Below, in pieces: positions 1 through 5,017 of a stretch of 6,675 bases of DNA. A program made the translations under genes and the position numbers. Under the pieces are notes generated by a model, which ran no database searches, was not told the origin of the DNA, and was given only the letters and a program-made list of their open reading frames with translations. Source of the DNA: Desulfurococcales archaeon (GTDB taxonomy: Archaea > Thermoproteota > Thermoprotei_A > Sulfolobales > Desulfurococcaceae); assembly GCA_015522345.1 (NCBI GenBank), contig WAML01000182.1:1-6675 (forward strand). The letters are read 5' to 3'. Every line of letters begins with the position of its first letter. Positions within the stretch are counted from its first letter, which is position 1.

Positions 1-13
1 AGCTGTATCTATA

Positions 14-439
14 ATGAATGATATTAAACGTTATTTTATTTATAAAAACATCAACGATCTACACGTATACATAGTGGAAGATGCAAGAAACAGAGGCAAC
101 AACCCATATGATGCTACTTTAAAAATTACTTTATCTAAAACAAATGAACAAACATTGGATCTAATATTTATAAGAACTAATAAATTAAAGGAATATCTAT
201 TGAATGCAACTCTATCCTCTAGTAATAACTTGAATAAAGCAATAATTGTTTATGGTAAAAGAACGCTGGTAATCACGTTATGTTCGTTGATAAAGTATCT
301 TCCTGGACAATACTATAGTTGCCGAAATAAAGAATACATAGTATTCAAGAAGCCGGTAGTTAGATTAGAAAAAGCATTAGAAATAGTATACACGTACGAT
401 AGCAGGTATTTCAGAGAAATCCTAGAAGCTCTAAAGTAA
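14..439 (+). CDS. Hypothetical protein, possibly 5'-incomplete
   Basis: I do not recognise this 141-residue protein. It has no signal peptide and no membrane helix. The pattern is alternating beta and alpha: strands near residues 47-53 (LDLIFIR), 76-81 (AIIVYG) and 84-90 (TLVITLC), and a C-terminal helix 117-141. It is basic and rich in Asn, Lys and Ile, and looks soluble. The frame stays open from the ATG at 14 back to the window edge (codons GCT, GTA, TCT, ATA) and no Shine-Dalgarno site is visible in the 13 bases available, so the true start may lie upstream. It ends 26 bases before the next gene on the same strand, so the two are probably co-transcribed. That it is a real gene rests on its length, protein-like composition and this arrangement. 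No function is proposed. Confidence 0.65.
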   Translation: MNDIKRYFIYKNINDLHVYIVEDARNRGNNPYDATLKITLSKTNEQTLDLIFIRTNKLKEYLLNATLSSSNNLNKAIIVYGKRTLVITLCSLIKYLPGQYYSCRNKEYIVFKKPVVRLEKALEIVYTYDSRYFREILEALK

Positions 440-451
440 AATTGTGTATTT

Positions 452-457
452 AGGTGG
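452..457 (+). promoter_or_regulatory. Shine-Dalgarno site (AGGTGG) for the 466 gene
   Basis: AGGTGG lies 8 bases before the ATG at 466 and matches the archaeal anti-Shine-Dalgarno sequence. It fixes the start of the downstream gene within the short gap after the previous stop codon. Confidence 0.7.
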
Positions 458-465
458 CTTAAACA

Positions 466-1410
466 ATGAAGCTGTATTTCTATGATGAAGACCTCTATAT
501 CGGACAAGAATTTATTGATAACGAGTTCCTGAGTTTATGTGATTTAGATTGTTTAGCAGCGAATATTTCCTACATGGTTGACAAGAGTTACTCCTGTTAC
601 ATTTGTCCACTCAATGCAGTATTGCTAGCTTTGTATGGTAGGATAGTAGACAGTATTGGGCCATCAATTGTAGTATATACTGACACATTATCTTCTATGC
701 ATCGAAGTATTATAGGCCTATTTGATCTAGGTAGAAAGATTTTGCATGTGAAAATTAATTGTTTTGACTCTCTATACTGTATAGAATACATAGATTTTAT
801 CGAAGATCTATGGAATTACTTGTCCTTAAGCAAAGCAATAATTATCCACAATATACCAGATGAGTATGGGTCTTTTCCGGTAAATTACAACAAATACTAT
901 AGTATAATGAAAAGAAGTAGAAAAAACCTAAGTATATTGTTAGACGTAGATAATCCCGCTATAGTTAAACACTTACCTATTATATCTGATGTACTAATAT
1001 TTAGATTAAAACAGTTTTTACCGCAACCAGACGTAGTTGAAACAATGGTGTGTATACATTATAAGTCTAGTTATTCTAGTCACTTAATGAATATACTAGA
1101 GAAGTATTGTAGCTACGTAGATAAATGTAGACTTGAAGAAAAGTATTTGAAATCATTTTCTAAAATAATTAAGAGAAGAGATTATATGCAAAAGAAAATA
1201 CTCAATGAACTATATCGTAGAGGATACAATATAATAGCACCACTACCTTATTCTTCCCATATAGTATTTTGTTCGTTGAAGGAGTTATTGGGAATTCTTG
1301 AAGGAGTAGTCTTTAAAATTTTTCATAGTAAAAACTGTTATTCAATACTTACAACAGGCTATGAGAATCAAAAATACATCAATAAAGTATTGTCCATATT
1401 AAATCATTAA
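466..1410 (+). CDS. Divergent, probably non-catalytic relative of Cys/Met-metabolism PLP enzymes
   Basis: This 314-residue protein has no obvious close match, but landmarks of the cystathionine gamma-synthase / methionine gamma-lyase family (fold type I PLP) appear in the right order. C47-V52 stands where the family has S-G-M-A-A-I. S67-D87 resembles the 'vv..lYggt...l...G' region. A124-F137 resembles the strand leading to 'psNP'. D160-N163 (DVDN) resembles 'vDNT'. S175-V195 resembles 'ADivvhSatKyl.GHsDvv.G', with K182 at the PLP-lysine position. K236-L249 matches the helix after the RM..H segment. S270-V281 resembles 'SLGgveSLi', and I294-L312 resembles 'RLSvGlEd.edli.dl'. The Ser/Thr before the lysine, the GH after it and the carboxylate-binding Arg (here I294) are absent, so normal catalysis is doubtful. 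It has 11 cysteines, including C25/C29 and C44/C47. The start is set by AGGTGG 8 bases upstream, 26 bases after the preceding gene. The family assignment is by eye and tentative; that it is a coding gene is solid. Confidence 0.7.
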   Translation: MKLYFYDEDLYIGQEFIDNEFLSLCDLDCLAANISYMVDKSYSCYICPLNAVLLALYGRIVDSIGPSIVVYTDTLSSMHRSIIGLFDLGRKILHVKINCFDSLYCIEYIDFIEDLWNYLSLSKAIIIHNIPDEYGSFPVNYNKYYSIMKRSRKNLSILLDVDNPAIVKHLPIISDVLIFRLKQFLPQPDVVETMVCIHYKSSYSSHLMNILEKYCSYVDKCRLEEKYLKSFSKIIKRRDYMQKKILNELYRRGYNIIAPLPYSSHIVFCSLKELLGILEGVVFKIFHSKNCYSILTTGYENQKYINKVLSILNH

Positions 1411-1445
1411 CGCATTTTATACATTCACAAGCCATTATAGATTGA

Positions 1446-1531
1446 AATTAGGCAGGAGCTCTGCTACCCCAGGGCTTAATTCATGTAATAAGATCGTGTG
1501 GCATGACTCTCGTCATCGCTCCTGCCCAATT
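1446..1531. ncRNA. Candidate structured RNA or barrier in the convergent gap
   Basis: AATT-A-GGCAGGAGC (1446-1459) pairs with GCTCCTGCC-C-AATT (1518-1531). This gives a 14-position stem with one A/C mismatch, and its 9-bp GC-rich core is perfect. Inside it ATGAC (1503-1507) and GTCAT (1512-1516) form a second hairpin; read on the minus strand its loop is GAGA, a GNRA-type tetraloop, which favours a minus-strand RNA. It lies between the convergent ends of the 466 gene and cdvC, so it may be a stable small RNA, the processed 3' end of the cdvBC transcript, or a terminator-like barrier. I find no D box, no convincing ACA box and no tRNA T-loop, so no known RNA class is assigned. Confidence 0.4.
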
Positions 1532-1542
1532 ATGATATCATA
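1531..1542. repeat. 12-bp perfect palindrome TATGATATCATA
   Basis: This palindrome joins the end of the long stem to the 15-bp repeat that starts at 1542. It could be a protein-binding site, or a small hairpin in an RNA from either strand. AT-rich DNA yields some palindromes by chance, so it matters mainly for its position. Confidence 0.4.
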
Positions 1543-1556
1543 GGGGTCTCCGGGAT
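1542..1556 (+). repeat. 15-bp inverted repeat, copy 1 (downstream of cdvC)
   Basis: AGGGGTCTCCGGGAT here is the exact reverse complement of 4424-4438, where the same 15 bases, read along the cdvA mRNA, run into the cdvA ATG. The two copies enclose cdvC, cdvB and cdvA. No start codon or reading frame follows this copy, so it is not simply another gene start. It lies 37 bases beyond the cdvC stop codon, inside any read-through 3' UTR. Confidence 0.7.
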
Positions 1557-1593
1557 TAATACTTACTTCTATTTCTATCACTAGGCACCTACT

Positions 1594-2745
1594 CTATATA
1601 GAAGAGAATTTCCTACTCCATTCAATATACGCCTTTACTATTTCTGGGCTAATACTTGGCTTAATTCTCTTTATAACTCTCTTAAAGTCTTCTAGAGTAA
1701 TCTCTCTAGGAGTCCCTTCTCCCGTCCCTCCTGTTCTCTCAAAGTGTTCTGCAACTATATCGTTTATAGTCTCCATAACTATATTCTTTATATCAGAGCT
1801 CGAATAGCCTTCTGTGAGATCGGCTAAAATATCTATATCGACGTCAGCGGCTAATCTAAATACTCCTTTAACTGCTCGATCAATGTAGTATTTGAACAAC
1901 ATTTTCCTAGTCTCTCTATTAGGTGGAGGTACATAGATCCTCTTTTGAAATCTTCTAATAAATCCTTGTTCAAGAATCCAGGGTTTGTTAGTAGTACCTA
2001 TAACGAATAATGGTATTTTAAGTGTACTATCTTCTAAACCCTCCATTTCCATCAAGAACTGATTCTTTACTCTCGCTTCGCCACCTATTTCATCGCTATA
2101 AACACGTAAGAGACCATCAACTTCATCAATAAATATTATTACTGGGATTCCTTTAGTAGCCATATTCCTAGCTATATTAAACAATTTTGCAACATTCTTT
2201 TCAGCTTCTCCAAGCCATTTAGACATAATATCAGCTGGACTAACTTTTATCAAAACAGCTCCTGCTTCATTGGCTAAAGCTCCAGCAATATAGGTTTTAC
2301 CACAACCAGGAGGACCATATAATAATATACCCCTGGGCCAACCCAGGGGAAAGAATTCAGGCCTTCTAATTGGATAAACAACAGATTTTAATAATGCTAT
2401 CTTTACATCATCGAGTCCAACTACATCATTAAATGTAGTTTTTGGTCTACGTGGATCACCTACTTTATAAATTTTAAGATCAAATTCATCAGAGCCGTGT
2501 GTTCTACGTCCTGCCGAAACTTTCTCTGCTTGGCTCTCGAGAACTTTTACTCTTTCACTATACTCTTTAATTAAATCCATGTATATTCTCGTATAAGGAG
2601 ATTCTTGCCTAAGTTTAACCAACATTGTAAACAACTTAATAGCTTCCTTGTAATACTTTATCGCCTCATCATAGACACCATTTTTATCGGCTAATACAGC
2701 TTTTTTAGCATAGTATCTTGCTTTTTCTTCAAGTGGGTCATACAT
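1594..2745 (-). CDS. cdvC: CdvC, Vps4-type AAA+ ATPase of archaeal ESCRT division machinery
   Basis: CdvC remodels and disassembles ESCRT-III (CdvB-family) polymers at mid-cell during cytokinesis, using ATP. The 383 residues show an N-terminal MIT three-helix domain (about 1-75), a linker (76-103) and an AAA+ module. Walker A is GPPGCGKT at 144-151, Walker B IIFIDEVD at 203-210 (E208 catalytic), sensor 1 TTN at 251-253, arginine fingers R264/R265 in the GFIRRFQKRI segment, and the sensor-2 region GYSSSDI near 313-319. The Vps4-type C-terminal segment (IKPSISPEIV at 361-370) ends in the helix YIEWSRKF. The length fits archaeal Vps4 homologues and no key residue is missing. The ATG follows AGGTGT by 6 bases. 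It lies 128 bases after cdvB on the same strand, and its MIT domain should bind the MIM2 of that CdvB. Co-transcription with cdvB is likely; no convincing separate promoter was found. Confidence 0.97.
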   Translation of the reverse strand: MYDPLEEKARYYAKKAVLADKNGVYDEAIKYYKEAIKLFTMLVKLRQESPYTRIYMDLIKEYSERVKVLESQAEKVSAGRRTHGSDEFDLKIYKVGDPRRPKTTFNDVVGLDDVKIALLKSVVYPIRRPEFFPLGWPRGILLYGPPGCGKTYIAGALANEAGAVLIKVSPADIMSKWLGEAEKNVAKLFNIARNMATKGIPVIIFIDEVDGLLRVYSDEIGGEARVKNQFLMEMEGLEDSTLKIPLFVIGTTNKPWILEQGFIRRFQKRIYVPPPNRETRKMLFKYYIDRAVKGVFRLAADVDIDILADLTEGYSSSDIKNIVMETINDIVAEHFERTGGTGEGTPREITLEDFKRVIKRIKPSISPEIVKAYIEWSRKFSSI

Positions 2746-2751
2746 AGATCT

Positions 2752-2757
2752 ACACCT
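2752..2757 (-). promoter_or_regulatory. Shine-Dalgarno site (AGGTGT) of cdvC
   Basis: On the minus strand AGGTGT is followed by a 6-base spacer and the cdvC ATG. This supports the chosen start, which is the complete N-terminus of the MIT domain. Confidence 0.65.
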
Positions 2758-2873
2758 GCTCTCTATACTTCATGGATTCTATCATCTGCGTAGGTAGTGA
2801 GTATACTAAGTCAAGAAATCATTAATGTTAATCTACTGTTATTCAATAAAACATTGATAAAATTACATAGGAT

Positions 2874-3677
2874 TCATCTCTTTAGTATTATTCTCCCTTC
2901 TCTACTTAATTCACTTAAAGCCTCTAATACCATTTCTTTCGATACATTGTATTTCCTCACAAACGCTTCAATGTCCAAGAATCCATTTGTGATCATAATT
3001 TCTTCTAAAAGCCACTTCTTTACAACATTCTTACTCACACTACTTCCAGCTCTATATCCCGTAGATAGAGCTACTCTAGTTTCAATGGGTTTCTTGGGTG
3101 GTAGGAGTTCTTCTAAATTTATTACTTTAGTAGCAGTCTCAGTCTTCTTAGGCTTTATAGTGCCATAGAGGTTTGGAATAGATGTTTCAGATAATATACT
3201 TGCAACACTCTTTTCTAGTTCAGCCATTTTATCTAGTATATCTGGAGTCACTCTAGCCAGTAGAGGCTTTAGATTGCTTATTTCAGCAAGTATCTCAGGT
3301 AGTAAGTCGAATGTATCACCCATTTCAACCATTGTCTCAAGTCTAATCTTTATCTGCATTAAAGACTTCTTTGCATGGAATACTAGAGCAAGGAACTTAC
3401 TTATTTCATTCATTTCATTAAGGAATATATTGTGGTTATCTCTATCGCCTCTTAAAGCAGCATCTTTAGCTTTTCTAGAAAGGTCTTCGTATCTCTTCTC
3501 CATACGATTATAAGTAGCATCTAAGTCTTTAATCATTCTATCAAGTAAGTGTAGAGTCTTCATTAATGCAGGAGTTCTATTGTCCCGCCTAAATCCTAGT
3601 ACACGTATTAGCCAACCCAGAGGGTTCCCCATAGATCCACTCTTGTATGGACTACCTATTACACTCACATCATTCAC
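2874..3677 (-). CDS. cdvB: CdvB, ESCRT-III (Snf7-like) cell-division polymer protein
   Basis: CdvB is the ESCRT-III homologue that CdvA recruits to the division site and CdvC remodels. The 267 residues show an N-terminal segment with a hydrophobic patch (GWLIRVLGF, 21-29), the charged helical ESCRT-III core (about 35-165), a linker with a proline-rich MIM2-like motif (LLPPKKPI, 191-198) and a C-terminal winged-helix domain (about 218-267). The winged helix is typical of CdvB itself and absent from the short CdvB paralogues; it is the docking site for the CdvA tail. Two starts are possible: GTG at 3677, or GTG at 3668 (residue 4), which has GGTGA 5 bases upstream. The TATA-like box at 3703-3710 would place the transcript start near 3680, so a nearly leaderless start at 3677 is also plausible. 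Only the start is uncertain. Confidence 0.96.
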   Translation of the reverse strand: MNDVSVIGSPYKSGSMGNPLGWLIRVLGFRRDNRTPALMKTLHLLDRMIKDLDATYNRMEKRYEDLSRKAKDAALRGDRDNHNIFLNEMNEISKFLALVFHAKKSLMQIKIRLETMVEMGDTFDLLPEILAEISNLKPLLARVTPDILDKMAELEKSVASILSETSIPNLYGTIKPKKTETATKVINLEELLPPKKPIETRVALSTGYRAGSSVSKNVVKKWLLEEIMITNGFLDIEAFVRKYNVSKEMVLEALSELSREGRIILKR

Positions 3678-3702
3678 CCCAAAGCATGAATAAAATACTT
3701 AG

Positions 3703-3710
3703 TTTAAAAT
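3703..3710 (-). promoter_or_regulatory. TATA-like box for cdvB(-cdvC)
   Basis: On the minus strand ATTTTAAA lies about 26 bases before the GGGGTG at the cdvB start and directly after the T-run that follows cdvA. This suggests cdvB-cdvC has its own promoter, as reported for Sulfolobus, where cdvA is transcribed separately. Transcript ends would have to be mapped to prove it. Confidence 0.5.
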
Positions 3711-3724
3711 CAAGGTATGGCTAT

Positions 3725-3729
3725 AAAAA
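3725..3729 (-). terminator. T-run after cdvA
   Basis: The minus strand reads TTGTTTTTATAG starting 3 bases after the cdvA stop codon. A short T-tract just past a stop is the usual archaeal intrinsic terminator, and here it comes directly before the cdvB TATA-like box. Five T's alone make a weak terminator. Confidence 0.4.
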
Positions 3730-3735
3730 CAATCC

Positions 3736-4425
3736 TTAGCTTCCTTCAATAACTACTACTGGAAGCGGCTGGGACTGAGGTATTTCCTCTGTAGCCTCAC
3801 TAGTTATAGATGGTACGTGTACTGGTTGTTTCTCGAGTTTATCTATTCTATCAATGTATTTCTTTACATCTTCTTTTTCTCTATCAGCATACTCTAGGTG
3901 TCTCCTTAACTGGTCTGCTGCAGCCTTATATGTTTTCTCACTTATTTCACCAGCTATGTAGCTCATCTTTATTGATGTAAATGCTTTCTCTAACTCCATT
4001 ATAGTGTCTTCTAGTTCATGGACTTTCTTCTTAAGTGATTCTTTAACCCTCTTAGCATCGTTTTTAGCTTTTGATAGAGAATCCTCTAATTTCTTCTTAA
4101 AAGCTTCATAGGCGTGGCGTGGTATTTCTTTCTTAGCATATAGTTCCTCTATTGCATGAAGTCTCTTCTTTAATCTCTCAAGCCTCCTCGCTACTTTCTC
4201 TGCCTCATGCCTCCACTCAGGAATAAGTACTACTCCTTCGCTAGTGAACTTAAATCTCTCTATAGGCACTTGTCTAAAAGTTACTTCCCCAAAACTTATC
4301 TCTAAGTCAGTGACAACACCATCACTATCACTATAGAAGCTTATTAAGTGTCCAACAACCCTTCCGTAGGGATCCTTGACAGGTTGACCCAGATATTTCT
4401 CAACTTTTTCTACATAAACCTCCAT
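3736..4425 (-). CDS. cdvA: CdvA, PRC-barrel / coiled-coil division-site protein
   Basis: CdvA is the crenarchaeal division protein that assembles at mid-cell on membrane and/or DNA and recruits CdvB. The 229 residues show an N-terminal PRC-barrel-like beta domain (about 5-68), a long basic and acidic coiled coil (about 71-200), a Pro/Ser/Thr/Glu-rich linker and a short hydrophobic C-terminal peptide (PLPVVVIEGS, 220-229) matching the E3B peptide that pairs with the CdvB winged helix. The coiled coil contains two copies of a unit offset by exactly 60 residues (Y96/Y156, E100/E160, I101/I161, Y106/Y166, A108/A168, L113/L173, L117/L177, A120/A180). No transmembrane helix is present. The start codon sits in the motif AGGGGTCTCCGGGATG, whose first 15 bases recur in inverted orientation beyond cdvC. 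It is the first cdv gene and probably its own transcription unit. Confidence 0.96.
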   Translation of the reverse strand: MEVYVEKVEKYLGQPVKDPYGRVVGHLISFYSDSDGVVTDLEISFGEVTFRQVPIERFKFTSEGVVLIPEWRHEAEKVARRLERLKKRLHAIEELYAKKEIPRHAYEAFKKKLEDSLSKAKNDAKRVKESLKKKVHELEDTIMELEKAFTSIKMSYIAGEISEKTYKAAADQLRRHLEYADREKEDVKKYIDRIDKLEKQPVHVPSITSEATEEIPQSQPLPVVVIEGS

Positions 4426-4438
4426 CCCGGAGACCCCT
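4424..4438 (-). repeat. 15-bp inverted repeat, copy 2 (over the cdvA start)
   Basis: On the minus strand AGGGGTCTCCGGGAT includes the first two bases of the cdvA ATG and is an exact inverted copy of 1542-1556. In the mRNA, CTCC (4433-4430) could pair with GGAG formed by the start codon region (GATGGAG), a weak 4-bp hairpin across the start. An RNA made from the minus strand at 1556-1542 would be perfectly complementary to this translation-initiation region. Confidence 0.7.
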
Positions 4439-4478
4439 CACATAGACATACTCTAGAACTAGCATTGTTAAAGAAAAG

Positions 4479-4486
4479 TTTTTAAA
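4479..4486 (-). promoter_or_regulatory. TATA-like box of cdvA
   Basis: The minus strand reads TTTAAAAA, about 55-60 bases before the cdvA ATG. A transcript starting about 25 bases downstream (near 4456) would carry a roughly 30-base 5' UTR containing the AGGGGTCTCC motif. Confidence 0.55.
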
Positions 4487-4488
4487 CC

Positions 4489-4498
4489 AGAGACCTCT
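4489..4498 (-). promoter_or_regulatory. Possible operator AGAGGTCTCT upstream of the cdvA TATA box
   Basis: The minus strand reads AGAGGTCTCT, an AGAG-N2-CTCT inverted repeat. It differs at two positions, both transitions, from AGGGGTCTCC at 4429-4438, which lies exactly 60 bases downstream. Its place directly before the TATA box, where TFB binds, suits a regulator site. The inference rests on only two sites near the promoter plus the copy at 1542-1551. Confidence 0.3.
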
Positions 4499-4540
4499 TG
4501 ATGTGTGTTATTCAAAAACATTATATTCTAGTAGAGAACT

Positions 4541-4610
4541 AGTATCAGCAGCCTGGTGTATGGCATCACCCACTAAGGGGCTACCACGCTTTTAACCATC
4601 ATCATCTACC
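4541..4610 (-). ncRNA. Candidate C/D box sRNA (2'-O-methylation guide)
   Basis: Read on the minus strand: box C ATGATGA (4605-4599), a weak D'-like CTTA (4577-4574), a C'-like GTGATGC (4569-4563) and box D CTGA (4548-4545). The flanks GGTA (4610-4607) and TACT (4544-4541) can form a 4-bp terminal stem with one G-U pair. C to D spans 61 bases, a normal size for crenarchaeal guides. The D guide ends in CACCAGGCTG; its complement contains CAGCCTGGT, a sequence common in the D-arm of archaeal tRNAs, so the predicted target is a D-loop C (about position 17). A TATA-like ATAAAA near 4635-4640 sits about 26 bases upstream. Weak points are the poor D' box, the long C-D' spacer (21 bases) and the imperfect C'. 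Confidence 0.4.
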
Positions 4611-4633
4611 GAGTAAGTAATATTATGTCCTGG

Positions 4634-4640
4634 GTTTTAT
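4634..4640 (+). promoter_or_regulatory. TATA-like box for the 4695 gene
   Basis: GTTTTAT lies about 45 bases before the Shine-Dalgarno site at 4681, so a transcript start near 4663 would give a short leader. The complement of the same site (ATAAAAC) is correctly placed for the minus-strand sRNA candidate, so it could serve both directions. Three CTACT units follow at 4641-4655. Confidence 0.3.
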
Positions 4641-4680
4641 CTACTCTACTCTACTAAACCACTATACTAGAGCATGAATT

Positions 4681-4687
4681 AGGTGGT
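4681..4687 (+). promoter_or_regulatory. Shine-Dalgarno site (AGGTGGT) deciding the 4695 start
   Basis: The site overlaps the tandem GTG codons at 4683 and 4686 that open the same reading frame. An 8-base gap from AGGTGG to the ATG at 4695 is standard spacing, so translation should begin at 4695 rather than at either GTG. Confidence 0.7.
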
Positions 4688-4694
4688 GGTAATA

Positions 4695-4940
4695 ATGGGT
4701 TTAGAATCATTAATTAACGCTATAAATACCATAGGCTCGATATTAAGTGGAGCTAAAGGAATTGGAACAGCACTTGTCTTAGCAGGTTTGATAATATTAT
4801 TAATGCTTGGAATAGGATTTGCACTATGGTTCATAGTGAATGTTATAAAGCAATTGCCAAAAATGACTCTAGGACAGTTCCTCAAGTTTATGCTAGTATT
4901 TGCTGTAGTACTAATAATAGCTGGAATAATACTGCCGTAA
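4695..4940 (+). CDS. Small two-helix membrane protein
   Basis: This is an 81-residue hydrophobic protein. A short amphipathic N-terminal stretch (3-18) is followed by transmembrane helix 1 (about 24-51, Leu/Ile/Gly-rich, with W45), a basic turn with K52, P55 and K56, and helix 2 (about 62-80) ending at the C-terminal proline. Under the positive-inside rule the loop should be cytoplasmic. I chose the ATG at 4695 over the GTG at 4683 because 4683 lies inside a clear Shine-Dalgarno site, AGGTGGT, 8 bases before this ATG. The gene diverges from cdvA and converges on enolase. I do not recognise a family. Its place next to cdvA makes a membrane-linked role with the division machinery conceivable, but that is speculation. 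Part of the hydrophobicity reflects low-complexity I/L/G/A composition. Confidence 0.8.
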   Translation: MGLESLINAINTIGSILSGAKGIGTALVLAGLIILLMLGIGFALWFIVNVIKQLPKMTLGQFLKFMLVFAVVLIIAGIILP

Positions 4941-4974
4941 ATACCTTGAAGTACATAATCTAAGAAATCTTTTG

Positions 4975-4991
4975 AAAAATCTTAATAAAAA
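4975..4991 (-). terminator. T-rich terminator of enolase
   Basis: Reading the minus strand past the enolase stop codon, there is a TATTATTTTTATTAAG stretch and then a second T5 run. Two T-tracts 26-45 bases after the stop fit archaeal oligo-T termination. For the convergent + strand gene only a weak T4 near 4968 is seen. Confidence 0.5.
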
Positions 4992-5017
4992 TAATAATAT
5001 GATTGTTTATTATAGAG

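Noticed and set aside
313..791. Two 64-codon minus-strand frames under the first two genes
   Set aside because: Antisense to better-supported + strand genes that have Shine-Dalgarno context or operon spacing.
1451..1526. A tRNA-sized (76 nt) segment closed by a 7-9 bp GC-rich stem
   Set aside because: No T-loop (GGTTCRANTCC-like) or canonical D-arm on either strand, and the internal hairpins do not form a cloverleaf. Kept only as an unclassified structured element.
1446..1556. H/ACA or C/D box sRNA at the structured element
   Set aside because: A C-box-like ATGACGA is present on the minus strand, but there is no CTGA box, and no ACA-type tail or clear pseudouridylation pocket.
2746..2775. 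Seven-codon upstream ORF (MKYREQV) ending just before the cdvC ATG
   Set aside because: It overlaps the cdvC Shine-Dalgarno site and has no ribosome site of its own; such short frames are common by chance.
2797..3513. Open frames of 123 and 79 codons on the + strand opposite cdvB
   Set aside because: They lie antisense to the clear ESCRT-III gene and have no family features; their hydrophobic composition is what antisense of a charged helical gene gives.
4528..4542. Small hairpin CTAGT-AGAGA-ACTAG in the cdvA upstream region
   Set aside because: Only 5 bp and AT-rich; overlaps the 3' flank of the sRNA candidate and adds little on its own.
4641..4655. Three tandem CTACT units
   Set aside because: Too short to treat as a repeat array; probably chance or part of the promoter region.
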